This document shows positions 1 through 12,241 of a stretch of DNA of 64,000 nucleotides, one piece after another. Position numbers and translations under genes: made by a program. The notes below the pieces were generated by a model. That model was not told the DNA's origin, did no database searches, and saw nothing but the letters and a program-made list of their open reading frames with translations. Source of the DNA: Plasmodium relictum. Lineage: Eukaryota > Apicomplexa > Aconoidasida > Haemosporida > Plasmodiidae. Position 1 is the stretch's first letter. Every line of letters starts with the position of its first letter. The stretch is taken from assembly GCF_900005765.1 (NCBI RefSeq), contig NC_041690.1, positions 2,294,001 through 2,358,000 of the forward strand. The letters run 5' to 3'.

Positions 1-2157
1 CTTAAAATATTAATACATGTATATCTGTAACAAATATTATAAAAAAATATAAAATACACATATTATTATATAAATAAATATATATATATACATATATGCA
101 TACATAAATATATAATTATATTTTTTTCATATTTTATTTTATATATTTCATTTATTCTTTTTTTTTTTTTTTATAATCTTACTAAATCCATTCTCAGTAA
201 ATATTCTTTAAATGATAAACTAATATTTAAAAAAAATATAAGAAAATAATTGTATAAATATCAATTAAATATATCTAAAATTATAATATTTCAAATTGTT
301 CAACAATAAAAGAATTTAAATTAAAATACTTTTAAAAAAGAAAATTGAAAAAAATATTTCAAAAAAAAATAGTCCAATAAATATTACTACAACCTCTTCA
401 TATATTACATTATAAAAAAAAGAAAAGAAATATTTTTATTAAAATGTAATGTATGCAATATATAAATATTTTTTTTTTTTTTTTTACGTGATATTGCAGA
501 AATGATCAATTTTTTTTTTTTTTAACAAAAGTTAAATTCAGGTATATAACAATAAATTATAGAATTAATAATATGAATCATTTGATTATTTAAGAAGGAA
601 AAAAAAAACTATATTTTAATGATTTAGAATTTCTTAATATATTTAAAATAAATTTTGTAGGAACAAAAAAAAAATAAAACAAAATAAAATAAATAAAATA
701 ACCTATAGAGATAATTATAGAATATTTTCCTTTTCTTACAATTTATCATATAAACCGTATTAATTCGAACTTCTTAAATGCATTTTTATAAAAATTACGT
801 TATAAAGAATTTCTCATTAATTATAAAAATAATATTAATTTACATTATTATTCTTTTTGTGTGTTTTACAATTTTCTTTTTTATACCTTATTTCATAATA
901 TGAAAATACCTTTTAAAAAATAATTTAATGGTCGCTAAAATGTTGACATATTTATATTTAATCATCTCATAAGTACTGTTATTTTTATAGAAAAAGATAT
1001 AAAAAAAAAAAAAAATGTAAAATGCCCTTTATTTTATTATTCTACATAGAAATTAATAGGTATATAAGTGGTTTTATTTTTAATTATTCTATAAAATACG
1101 GAAAAGCAAAAAAAAAAAAAAAACATAATTTAAATTAGAACTTTTTTAATTAAGAATAATTTTAAAAAAAGAATTATAAAAATAAATTATTATTAAGAGT
1201 TAATAATTTTATTAAGAATAAATGAAGGTAAGCACAACCTTACTGAAAAAATTATTTTTCTATAATACAGGTGTATGAATTAGCTACAATAAAGATGAAA
1301 ACAATTAGTTGCAAATATAAAAACTTTATTTTAATGTTTTAGTTCCTTTTTTTTATTTTATCATTTTATTCAAACAAAAAAAAAATATATATCATCATCA
1401 AAAATAGACATAAAACTTTTATTAAAGTTTCATATATTTAAAAAAAGAGTAATAAAAAAAATTTTTTGTAAAATTTTTTTAAGCTCTTAATAAAAAGTTT
1501 TACACTTTTTGTAATAAGCAAGATCTTAAACAAAGAGAATAAAAAATTCATCTTTTCAAATATATAGAATTTTTTTAAAAATACTTAAATACAAGAATAT
1601 TTTTAATTAATATATATATATATATATATTTTTTCTTCTATCAATTCACATTGTTATTTAACTTTTATTTCTTTTTAGTATTCGCATTTTTTTTTTTTTT
1701 TTTTTTTTTACATATATTTCAAAAATTAAATATTTTTAAAAATATTTTATTGTATATCTTAAAAAAAAAAAAAAAAAAAATATTCATGAAATTTAATAAT
1801 TAAAAATTTTTTAAACAAAAAAAAAATTTTATGTTATTAAATATAATATTTTCTGCTCAATTTATTAAAAAAAAAAATATACCTGATTTTATATATAAAA
1901 AAAAAAAAAAAATTCTCATTTATTTTTTATTTAAAAACTTATATATTTATATATATATATATATATGTATTTATAATATATATATTATTTTAATATAGTT
2001 TAAACATTGTTTTCAATAATTTTCTTATAAATTTGAATGTATCTTGATTTTTTTTTAAGATTTTCTTATTAAGAATACACCTTAATTTTTTCATTTTATT
2101 TTAAATAATTACAATTAATATTATTATTACAAATATATATTTTTTTTTTAATTAAAA
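1..2157. other. intergenic region upstream of eL6
   Basis: No convincing coding region. It holds poly(A)/poly(T) runs and short (AT)n stretches, and it must contain the promoter and leader of the ribosomal protein gene that starts at 2158. A more complex patch at about 1215-1345 carries a textbook splice donor (GTAAGC at 1228) and a possible acceptor at 1269-1270; see findings. Confidence 0.6.
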
Positions 2158-2844
2158 ATGGTTAAAATAAATAAAAAAGAAGTGATTGAAGGTGATGGAG
2201 TAAGGTTTTATAATATAAAAGGGAAAAAAAAAGTTTTAGTTCCAGTAAAAGCTAGAAAAACAATTGCTAAGAAATATTACGGAAGAAGATTAGCCTCAAA
2301 AAAGAAATTTATTGTACAAAGAAAATTAAGAAAATCAATTGAAATAGGAAAAGTTGCAATAATACTGTCAGGAAAACATATGGGTAAAAGATGCATTATC
2401 ACAAAAATTTTGCAATCAGGATTATTAGTTATTGTAGGACCTTATGAAGTTAATGGGGTTCCCTTAAAAAGAGTTGATCCTAGATATTTAGTTGTTACTT
2501 CAACTAATATATTTAATTTTGATAATATAAAAAAATTAAAAGAAGAATTTGTAAAAAAAGTTGAAGATATAGATGATAATTCATTTATCAAATCGTTAGA
2601 TATAAAAAGAAAACAAAAAAAACTTCTTAAAAGTAAAAATGAATCCCTTTTTATGAATAATGTTATCGAAAAAATAAAAGAAATTAGAAAAAATGATCCA
2701 AAAACTCAAAAATTAGAAAAAATACAAAAAGAAGTTGGAAAATTATTGAAACCAGAGATATTAAAAGATAAAGTTTTCTACTCATATTTAAAATCAAAAT
2801 TCACTCTAAGAAATGACATGCGTTTACATAAAATGAAATTTTAG
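2158..2844 (+). CDS. RPL6: 60S ribosomal protein L6 (eL6)
   Basis: Structural protein of the cytosolic large ribosomal subunit, 228 residues, one exon. The KOW-like core is clear: a basic start (RKLRKSIEIGKVAIILSG), then GKHMGKR, SGLLVIVGPYEVNGVPLKRVDPRYLV and VTSTNIFN, which follow eL6 of other eukaryotes in order. The C-terminal 100 residues are Lys-rich, as usual for the family. The start is the first ATG after a run of stops and gives a basic N-terminus. The gene is convergent with RPN3. In P. falciparum I remember L6 lying next to RPN3 on chromosome 13 (PF3D7_1338200, from memory). A non-coding leader exon is possible. Confidence 0.93.
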   Translation: MVKINKKEVIEGDGVRFYNIKGKKKVLVPVKARKTIAKKYYGRRLASKKKFIVQRKLRKSIEIGKVAIILSGKHMGKRCIITKILQSGLLVIVGPYEVNGVPLKRVDPRYLVVTSTNIFNFDNIKKLKEEFVKKVEDIDDNSFIKSLDIKRKQKKLLKSKNESLFMNNVIEKIKEIRKNDPKTQKLEKIQKEVGKLLKPEILKDKVFYSYLKSKFTLRNDMRLHKMKF

Positions 2845-3814
2845 ATATTTGTAAATTGTTTCATTTTACACATATATGTTTATTTTCGTTTATTATTATT
2901 ATTATTATTATATATGTACATTTTCTTTTTATTCTTTTTTTTTTTTAATAAAAAATTTACGTATGTATAATTTCATGAATTCTTTTATGTTCTGTGTATA
3001 TATATATATATATATATATAAATTTTTTCTTTTTTTTTTTTTTTTATAAATATCTATATTTAACAAATAACAAAATATGAAAAAATTAAGTTGAGCAAAA
3101 AATATTTCTGAAAACAGTTTTACTATTTAACACAATATAATTTAATAAAGTTAAATAAATAAGTATTATTTATATATAAATATAATATAGAAATATTTAT
3201 TTTTATAGCAAAATTTATTTTATTCTTTATTTATTAAAGGTAAATAATATAAAAATCCTTAAGTTAAAATTTTTCAATAACACTAAAAAATTATAGAGTG
3301 AAGCATTTTAGTAAATTTGTAAAAATTTGGTTAACAAAGAGAAAATATATCAAGGTAAAATTCTTTTGTATGTGATATTTGTAACAGATAAAAAATATTA
3401 AATAGGGAACATTTTCAAAAATTTTATTTTTCTAATTTTAATACTAAAATTTTTTATAAAAAATATTAAAAAAAGGTACCTTTCTGTAAAATAAATTAAA
3501 ATGAATTTTTATAGAATGAGTTTTTCTTAAAAAATGAAATTCATATTGATCAAATATAAAAATGACAAAATTATGTAATATTAAATTGAATATATATATA
3601 TATATATATCATTATCCTTTATTATTTTTATTATTATAACTTAAAAAAAAAAAGAAAGAAAAAAAAAGAAGAGAAAAGAAAGAAAAAAAAAAAGAGAAAA
3701 AAAGAAAAAAAAAGAAAAGAGAAAAAAAAGAAAAGAAAAAAAATGCGTAATTTAATAAATGTTATTAAGTGTTAATGCACATTATCAAATATATAAATAT
3801 AATTTTTTCTTAAT
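2845..3814. other. intergenic region between convergent eL6 and RPN3
   Basis: This holds the 3' flanks of both genes. There is no coding signal. Its main feature is a 101-nt purine-only tract at 3643-3743, listed separately. (AT)n runs lie at about 2998-3020 and 3590-3610. Confidence 0.6.
3643..3743 (+). repeat. 101-nt homopurine (A/G) tract
   Basis: Every base from 3643 to 3743 on the + strand is A or G, as irregular GAAA and GAAAAA units. The tract lies between the 3' ends of two convergent genes. Homopurine stretches of this length can adopt triplex-like structures; whether this one does is not known. Confidence 0.9.
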
Positions 3815-5320
3815 TTATAACAAATCGTTATCATCTCCTAAATCTCCTTCTTCTGCTTGAGCCAATTCTTCTTGTTGTCTAATTTTTCTTTCTTTTGCTT
3901 CCTCATTTTCTTTCTTTTCATTTTCATCGGGATATTGCATTGCCTTTATAGCATCTGAATATAATTGTAAACAAAAAGCTATTCTTTTATGAAATGTTTT
4001 CATTGGTTCTCCTGTTATATAGATATCACTATTTGATTTAGATTCCAAGTATTGATTTTCATAATCAATTGTAGCTTCAATAACTCCATCATGAATTGCT
4101 TTAGCCGTTATCCCTTCTACATCTAATGTAGATTCTACACCAATTTTTTTACCTATATCTTTAATGGATATTCTAGAGTAAGATAAATTAATTATCCTTA
4201 ATGCGGTTTTTATAACATTGTGATGAATTCTTTTAATTAAAAGGTAAACCCCATCACGTAAAAATAATTCATTATAATCATTCATAACTTTAGAAAACTT
4301 ATTTATATCTCCATGTCTGACAGCTAAAACAACGTACTTATATGGAGTTAACTTCTTTCTCATATACTTATTACTGAATAATGATCTATCAGGTATATCT
4401 CCCATAAGTAATTCAACAACAATATCCATTTTTGCGGCTGCAAGTTTAAATCCTTTTGCACTTTGACTATTTTGAGGTGCTTTCCTAATAGCCTGAGTTA
4501 ATTTGCTATGAGCTTCACTATAATCTAATTGAATTGCTAAAATTTTTCCGATATAATATAAATACCTAGCATACTGGGCATTAGATGATAAATTTTCTGG
4601 AAATGAAGTTTTACTTACAAATTTGACTGCTAAGTCATATAGATTATGCTTAATATAATCTCTTAAAATTAAATTTAATACAACTGTTTGAGTCATAACA
4701 TCTCTGTGTAAGCATGCATTTCTGTATATAAATAAAAGCTTCTGTCTCACTTCTGACAGTTTTCCGCCTAGTTCGTGTACCCATGAATAATAAAAATAAA
4801 CTTTTGCATTTATATAGTCTAATGATCTTCTATTTAATTTATTTATTCTATTTACTATAACTGTTGATAATTCCATTGCTTCTTCATAACTTTTCTTATC
4901 TAATAAATATAATAAAATCATTAAATAAAAAAAAACTTCTATTTCGGGTAATGAATTACTATATGTTTTATCATTTATGTTTGAAAATTCATTTATTTCT
5001 TTAATCAAATCCTTAAATTCATTTATATATTTGTTTAATATTGCATATATAGGATATGTTTCTTTAAATATTTTATTAATTAAATTTATTATCATCGGCA
5101 TTAGAGTTTGACTATCATTTTTTATACTTAATCTCATACCTTTTATATATTTTAACATCCTCAATATATACCTATTGTCTTTATATACTATTGCATTGTT
5201 TATATAATTTATACTTGTTAATAAATTATTAACAAAAGTTACATTTATATCCTCTTTTTCAATCTCCTTTATTTCAACATCATTTTTTGCATATTCTACT
5301 TTTTTATATTTTTCTTTCAT
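3815..5320 (-). CDS. RPN3: 26S proteasome regulatory subunit RPN3 (PSMD3)
   Basis: Non-ATPase lid subunit of the 19S regulatory particle, 501 residues in one exon; yeast and human relatives have about 520-535. Helical TPR-like repeats fill the first two thirds. The PCI winged-helix region follows (about 360-420; IKTALRIINLSYSRISIKDI, then GKKIGVESTLDVEGITAKAI). The RPN3-specific tail comes next, with FHKRIAFCLQLYSDAIKAM and an acidic end (DLGDDNDLL). This tail is distinctive enough to name the subunit rather than another PCI protein. The start is the most upstream ATG in frame, directly after AT-rich sequence. I remember the P. falciparum counterpart as PF3D7_1338100. Confidence 0.95.
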   Translation of the reverse strand: MKEKYKKVEYAKNDVEIKEIEKEDINVTFVNNLLTSINYINNAIVYKDNRYILRMLKYIKGMRLSIKNDSQTLMPMIINLINKIFKETYPIYAILNKYINEFKDLIKEINEFSNINDKTYSNSLPEIEVFFYLMILLYLLDKKSYEEAMELSTVIVNRINKLNRRSLDYINAKVYFYYSWVHELGGKLSEVRQKLLFIYRNACLHRDVMTQTVVLNLILRDYIKHNLYDLAVKFVSKTSFPENLSSNAQYARYLYYIGKILAIQLDYSEAHSKLTQAIRKAPQNSQSAKGFKLAAAKMDIVVELLMGDIPDRSLFSNKYMRKKLTPYKYVVLAVRHGDINKFSKVMNDYNELFLRDGVYLLIKRIHHNVIKTALRIINLSYSRISIKDIGKKIGVESTLDVEGITAKAIHDGVIEATIDYENQYLESKSNSDIYITGEPMKTFHKRIAFCLQLYSDAIKAMQYPDENEKKENEEAKERKIRQQEELAQAEEGDLGDDNDLL

Positions 5321-6683
5321 ATTTCTTAGATATTCTAATTTTTTTTTTTTTAAAAAAATTTTTTTTTTTTAATATATTAATTTCCTTTCCTCTATAAATA
5401 TATTTATTACCTCTTTTTTTTTTTTTTTTTTTTTTCAATTTAATTTGTATATGTTAAATTATTCAAAATATATGTTCTTAAAGATTCTGTAAATATATTT
5501 TATATTATGCACTTATAATTTCCTTATATACATGTATATATATGTTTTCAAATATTTCTCCTTATTATTTACTTTTTATCATAAATTTTTATCTATTCGT
5601 TCAAATATATTACATCTTTTTTTTTTTTTTTCTTTAATTAAATAATGTACGCTACACTTAAAATGTTTTTTTTTAAACGAATAATAAAGGCAAAAAAATG
5701 TATCAACTAATTAACAAAATTTATAAAGTAGTAGGTACTATTTAATTAATTGCATTAATAAAAATGCATTTTTCTTTTGATTTTTATGAATAATTATATT
5801 TAGTCTAAAATTATTAAAGTTAAAAATATATTTTTCAAAAAATAATTCAACATAATTTTTATTTTTATTATTTGTTTTATGCTTTTTTTATACTCTTTTT
5901 TTTTTTTTTTATGTATGTTCATTTATTTTTTAATTTTACAAAAATAGTGTAAAACTATAAAGTCATAAAATTAATGTGAACTTGATATTTCTGATAAAAA
6001 AAAAAAAAAAATACTTATATAAATTACAAATTTAAGTTGCATGCTTAATAAAATAAAATAGTATTTTAATTTTTTTTTTTTTTTTTTTTTTGTTTAAGTA
6101 TATATATATATATATATATATTTTTTATAAAGTTATATATTTTTTTACTGCTTCTTTAACATATTGTGAACTAATTTTTAGGAACACTAAAATAAAACAA
6201 CTTAATTTTTATGTTACATAAAAAAAAATATATGTAAAATCCCTTTTTATGACAATATATATATTTAATATGTGTTTATCTAAATATGATTTTTCATTTA
6301 TTAAGTTTGCTAATTAAACAACTTTATATAAAAAATTAAAAAAGTAATACCCTCATCGAAAATAAAATTATAAAAGATGTTTACTTATTATTTTATAAAT
6401 AAAGGATACCAAAAAAAAAAAGAAAAAGAAAAAGGATATAAATAAATAAGGGAATAAAAATAAATATTGAAAAATAATGTAAAAAAAAATAAAAATATAG
6501 TAACCCAAACAAATATAAAAAGTGTAAAATATAATAAATAAATCAATAGAGAAATATTAAAAAAAAAAATTTTTTTAATTATATTTATTGGCTCACAGAA
6601 ATGTAAATATGAAAATTAACAAATAAATGTACTTAAATTTAATATTTTTAGTAATATAAATTTATATGTATTTGAATACTTAA
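5321..6683. other. intergenic region between RPN3 and the LMBD1-like gene
   Basis: This is the 5' flank of RPN3 and the 3' flank of the LMBD1-like gene. Poly(A)/poly(T) runs and an (AT)n run (about 6101-6121) are present. I see no coding signal. Confidence 0.6.
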
Positions 6684-9600
6684 CTAGGTTAATTTTTCTA
6701 AAGGTAACAAATTCATATTTTCATCAAAATTATCTTTGCTTATGTCTAATTCCTAATGAATGTAAAAAAAAAAAAAAAAAAAAAGGATCAAAATATAGTA
6801 AAGTATTAATAGCTTTTAAAAATAATAAATTTATACATTATATAAAATAATGTTTTATATTTATTATTCTTTTTTTTTTTTTTTTTTTTACATCTATGTT
6901 GTCTAAGTGGCTTTTCTTCTTAAAAAAAATATGGTGGATAAATGAAAATGTATACATAACTAAAAAAGTTAAATAAAGAAATTATTATGAATAATAAAGT
7001 ATATATTATTAATTTAGTTATAAAAAAAAAAAAAATTAAAAAAAGTATTATCTATTTTTATTAATTTTTTTTTTTTTTTTTTGATACTTAAAAATACCCA
7101 ATTGGAAAAAAAGTAACTATTTGCAAAATAAGGAATACCTAAAAATAACAATAAAATAACAAAAAAAAAAGGGAATATATTCTTCATATATCATTTAATA
7201 ATTTTTCTTTTAAAAAAAGCAAAGATAATTATCTCATTTTTTGTATTTAATAGTAACATATATATTTATATTTTTAACCAAAAAATATTTTGTTAAAGAA
7301 AACAGATAATACTGACATTTTACAAACGTTTTTGTCAGTCTTTAAAGAGCACTTTATGTAACCTAAGTTATCCTAAAAAAATTTAATTATTTTCTTCTTT
7401 TTTATATATGTATCATTTTAATTATAATTTCTTTTTCATTATTTTTCATATTTTAGTTTTTCTAACGTTTAGTTTAATATTTTGTATTCCATATGTTATA
7501 TAGTTAGGAGCAATCTTGAAAGGAAAAAAAAAAATGAAAATATATTTTTTTTTTATATATAACAATTTTTCCTTTTATTTTTAATTTACTGTTAATAAAG
7601 TCATTATTAGAACCAATATAATATGTATAATTAGAAAACAAAGAATTAACATAGTCTGCAAAAATATAAAATAGAGATATCAACAAAATTGCATTTCAAA
7701 TTAATTTTTTATTTTTATTTAATTTCTTTTTTTAATAAATACCTCAGGAGATGATTTTTTAGGTTTTAGTTTATATATTGGGATAAAAAAAATTCGTATT
7801 CCTACATTTACAATACCATATAAAGAACAGCAAAAAATATAGATAGCTAAACTAGCTATAACTAATATATCTATTGGAAAAAACTAAAAAGTATTTTAAA
7901 GAAATATATAAATTAATATTAAATAATTTCAATATATTATTTTATTTTTATTTTTTTTTTAAAATTATGCAAACCCTTGAAAAAAATATTAGTAAAGAAT
8001 CAAGTAAGTTAAAAATACTATTTATTTGTTCAAGAACAAATCCACATTTGTAAGCACAAATAGAATTAAAATACTTCAAGAAAAAAAATAAAATAATATA
8101 TACAAAATGAATATATCATTAAATATGTTTAAATATAATTATTTGTTTCTGTTTCCTTTTTATTTAAAATTTTTTCTTTACTTTATCAGTTATTGAAGCT
8201 AACAATGATATATATATTATGAATGAAAATACAAGAAATATTATGCCAGTTATAACTCTAAAATTAAAAAAAATAATAAAATAAAATAATATATTTTACT
8301 ATATATATATATATATATTTTTTCTAAACCTAAAAGTAAATATTATTCCTATAATATATGATAGCCATGATTCTGATATTTTTTCTATCTCTTGCAATTT
8401 ATAATTGTATCTACTTAATACTCTATAAAAATATATATTTCTTTTATTAATAACATATAAATACCAATTATTTTTTTTAATGAAAAATTAAATAAAATTT
8501 TCTCATTTATTAAGGTATATTTAAACTAATATTTAAAAACTTTTTAAATGTATTATATTAAAAATTCCTTTATATAGTTATATACCTTTTCATTTGTTCT
8601 ATTTTTAGTATTTCATATTTATCATTACCCTTTACTTCACTATTTGAATTATACTTATTCTTAAAAAATTTTAGGAAAAATTTAATTTTATAAATTTTAT
8701 CAAAAATTAAATGTATGTTTTTATAGAAAATATATATATATATTTACTTTTATCATTCTTTCTTTTTCCTTTAAATTAATAAAACGATTTTCTATTTCTT
8801 TTCTTTCATATTCTATATCTTTTTGTTGTAGAAATGATAAGGGTAAACAAGCTATTCCATAACTCTTCAAAAAAAGAATATATATACAACAATGTAAAAA
8901 ATAACACAAAGTAAAAATAAATGTGTTTGCTTTCTATTTTTTATTATTCTATTAATCCTTTTAAATAAAAAGAAATGTATATATTTTTTTTTTTTTATTA
9001 CTGTATAAGTAACCCAAAATGATACACCTATTAAAACGACACATCCCATTAAAAATAGAACTGCTGATTCTCCAGCTAAAAAAAAATTAAAAAACTCTAA
9101 ATTGTTACTAATATATTTCTTATTTTTATTTTGTTATTAATTATTTTATTTTTTTAACTATGTTTCATATCCAGTAAATCATAAATGTACTCAAGTTCTT
9201 TTCCTTTTTCCTATTTAATAAATCAACAAAGAGATTAGAAAAAAAAAAAAAAATTTTATGCTGATGATTATATAAAAAAATATTAAAAATAATATATGTA
9301 TATATATAAAAAATTCAGTTTATATTAATAATAATAATGTAATTATGTACTTTATTAGACAATTTTTCTAAATATATATTTTGTTAATAAAAATATTTAT
9401 ATAATTAAAAATACCATTGCAAGTTTATGCCCTGGTCTATATACTAGACCAATTATTGACAATACAACTAAAAAAAATATAAAATATATCTGAAAAATAT
9501 TAAGTTTATATAAATTTAAATTATTTTGAATAATATATAAAATAAGATTTTTTTTTTTTTTTTTTTTTCATTACAGTTTTTTTCAGTGATTCTATAACAT

Positions 9601-10510
9601 TTTCACATGGTATTATATTATCATCAAATTCATTTTTGTATGCATCTAAAAACAAAAAAAATACATATTTTGTTATTTTATACCTTTTCCTATATCACTT
9701 TTTTAAAAAATATGTATTAAAATTTTCGTTATTACTCTTATTTTTAAGATAGAAATAGGAAAAAGGAACGACAACATAAGCTTGAAAAATTAAAATCCAA
9801 AACATAACTAAAAAAAAAGAAAGTATAAAAAAAAGAATGTATAGAAATTCATGATGAATTTTATAAATTCTTTTTTTCTTTTTTTTTTTAATTATATATG
9901 CTAACAATGGTAAATTTTAGATACAATTTTTTGGTTTATTTCAAAATCAGAAATTTCCAAATTCTAAAAAAAAAATAATAATAAAAATAAAGAAAAAGAA
10001 AAATATTTATTGTGTATATAAATATTCAATTAAAATTTTTATTTATTAATTTCTTTTAGATTATACTCCATTTGAAACTAGATAAATGTCTATAGGTATG
10101 AATAGAACTAAGATAAAGCTTGTACTTAAAGACAAAACAAAAGTTACTGCTATTAATAATGTTGATTCATTTGCTTTTACAAAATATTTGTAAAATGCCC
10201 AGCAAGATGCAAATATTAACTATAAAAAAAAAAAATTAAAAGTATAAATAAAAACTCTTTGTTTTGTTTTCTAAATACTAGAATTTACTATTATTACAAA
10301 CATTATAATCATAACAAGTATCGTATATGCTACTTTTTTTGTTTTCTTTCTACTATATTGCTTAAAATATATTATTTCTATTATCGAAATTATAATATAT
10401 ATATATATATATATATATGTTTATCTATTCTTCCTTTTTTAAAATATTAATAATTTCGATTAACTAACCAAAATAAAAATTAAAAAAATACACCAAATTA
10501 TTATATCCAT
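6684..10510 (-). CDS. LMBD1/LIMR-type multi-pass membrane protein, 20 exons
   Basis: Predicted 513-residue polytopic protein of the LMBR1/LMBD1 family (lysosomal cobalamin exporter LMBD1 and lipocalin-receptor-like proteins). Exons: 10510-10469, 10219-10067, 9963-9906, 9807-9736, 9645-9575, 9489-9415, 9210-9159, 9075-9002, 8864-8748, 8659-8586, 8422-8330, 8257-8182, 8073-7975, 7883-7743, 7655-7590, 7514-7467, 7372-7279, 7138-7098, 6918-6892, 6752-6684. All phases agree and the 1542 nt end in TAG. Family signatures appear in order: FIPIDIYLVSNG; VVPFSYFYLKN; SYGIACLPLSFL; a Cys motif CAYKCGF; SRFFPIDILVIASLAIYIF with VGIRIFFIPIYKLKP; TIAPNYITYGIQ; CKMSVLSVFFNK; and IPYFANSYFFSNW. Human LMBD1 has about 540 residues. 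The membrane segments fit the family's roughly nine. The substrate in Plasmodium is unknown. Exons of 27-153 nt and many introns are unusual next to single-exon neighbours. The smallest exon (6918-6892) and the choice between two adjacent AAG acceptors there are the least certain parts. Confidence 0.88.
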
Positions 10511-11416
10511 TAGATTTTTAAATTTTTCCTTTTTTTTTTTTATAAGATATATATTTATCACATTAATTTTACTTTTCTCTAAAATTAATTTTAATTACGA
10601 AGTCAACATTTTTAAAAAAAAATGTGTTTGCCCTTATATTTTTACCAAGTAATTTAAAGATAAAAACAGAATTTTTTTTTTAAAAGGAATTTTATCTATT
10701 AATTATGAAAACTTCTTTATGTTAAAAATGATTTACAATAGCAGAAATAATAAAAAATAAAACCTAAAAAAAAAAATTGGCTGTGTATAATAAAAAATTG
10801 ATTTTTCTATAATGGTTTTTTAAAATTGGAAAATTTAAATTCTTAAAAATACTTTTTTAAAATGGAAAAAAAAAAAATTAAAATTTCTTCTATAAAATAA
10901 AATATTATATTTTAAATGTTTAAAATATTTTAAGAAATTAATAAAAACAAAAGATCAATATTATATTTTAACATTTAAAATTTATAAAAAAAAAAATGAT
11001 AATAATTCTTACATGTATCATACAAGCAAAAAAAGAAATGAATTAAAAAAAACAAAATATAATTAAATAAATATGTACAATATGTATATTTAAACTAAAA
11101 CAACAAAAAAAAAAAAAAAATTATCATCAATATAACAAAGAAAAAAGTCTATTCTTATATATTTCAAATATGAAATCAAGAATAAATATTATCATTGTAT
11201 GCAAGTATTCATTTTATTTTAATAAATTTTTTCGTTTTTTTTTTTTAATGAATATATTACTGCATCAAAACCTATGAAAATTCTTTTTAAATATTTTTTT
11301 TTTCAAATGTAAAAAAGATACAAAAATTAATATAAGATGCCAAAAATGTAGATATATATATTGTAATAAAAAAATGTGTTATCTTAATTTCAAGTAAGAT
11401 ATAAAAATAAGTTATA
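10511..11416. other. intergenic region between the LMBD1-like and TFIIIC6-like genes
   Basis: Both flanking genes run on the minus strand, so this is the 3' flank of the upstream one and the promoter of the LMBD1-like gene. It is AT-rich with poly(A) runs. No coding signal. Confidence 0.6.
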
Positions 11417-12241
11417 TTAGTAATCTATTTCAAAAGAAATTATTTTTGTAGAATAGCCTTCATAGATTGTAAAATTATCTCTAGTAATTTTATTTTCATT
11501 TTTTATACTTCTATTAAAATCATCATATGATATTTCATAATTTTTTAAATCATTTTTATTTTTTAAACTTTCAGGTTCTTTAAAATATAAATTTGTTCCA
11601 ATACTAGAAGTTTGAATACCTTTAAATTTATATTTATTATTTATTATACATTGAGGAGTTTCTGTGAATATGTTTTTTAAAGTTATGTTATTAATTTCAA
11701 ATGGTATGTTATCTATAATATTATCATCTAAATAGCCCTCATTTGTTTTATCATTTTCTTTTTCCTTATCAACTAAATCTTTGTTGGATTCATTAATTAT
11801 ATAAGAATCATCATTTCTAATATTCTCATTCGTGTTATAATGTACTTCTCCATTATTGCTATATATATTATTTTCTTGAGTATCATAACTATTACAATTT
11901 ACATTATTATCCTTTTTATTAATACGTAGTATATTATCATTATTCAGAGTTTCATGTTCATTATCTTTAGTTAAATTAATATCAGTAATGTTTATCTCAT
12001 TAACAGTGTTATTTTTTGATAAGTTATTTGAATTGGGTACTTTTTCAGAATGTACATTTTTTTTCTCTTCAATTATCTTAATTTTATTTTCACTTTCTAA
12101 ATTAAATTTTTCTTCTTTTTTCTTACGAAAAATATTAAAATTTTTTAATTTATTTTCATCATTATTTAACTGTGGAAAATTTAACATCACCAATGTTTCT
12201 TCAATAGTAGAATCTGAATCAGTATCTGAATAATTATTCAT
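11417..12241 (-). CDS. putative transcription factor IIIC subunit 6-like protein
   Basis: 274 residues in one exon. Two ordered segments flank an Asn/Asp-rich linker (about 40-175). The first is ETLVMLNFPQL near residues 15-25. The second, about 178-227, holds IFTETPQCIINNKYKFKGI and IGTNLYFKEPE. As a pair they resemble the TFIIIC_sub6 fold (GTF3C6/Tfc7), where an initial LVLVEL strand is followed by a conserved (L/V)GNYVF-G-YEDTLGT-L-FEE hairpin. If correct, the protein helps recruit RNA polymerase III to tRNA genes. The family resemblance is seen by eye over short stretches, so the name is tentative. The acidic start (DTDSDSTIEE) is also typical of such subunits. It is divergent from CDPK5 across 3.9 kb. 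Confidence 0.6.
   Translation of the reverse strand: MNNYSDTDSDSTIEETLVMLNFPQLNNDENKLKNFNIFRKKKEEKFNLESENKIKIIEEKKNVHSEKVPNSNNLSKNNTVNEINITDINLTKDNEHETLNNDNILRINKKDNNVNCNSYDTQENNIYSNNGEVHYNTNENIRNDDSYIINESNKDLVDKEKENDKTNEGYLDDNIIDNIPFEINNITLKNIFTETPQCIINNKYKFKGIQTSSIGTNLYFKEPESLKNKNDLKNYEISYDDFNRSIKNENKITRDNFTIYEGYSTKIISFEIDY

Noticed and set aside
9695-9907. Separate 70-residue hydrophobic protein, and similar frames at 8721-8909, 8867-9049 and 7504-7686
   Set aside because: Each contains one exon of the LMBD1-like gene plus translated intron.
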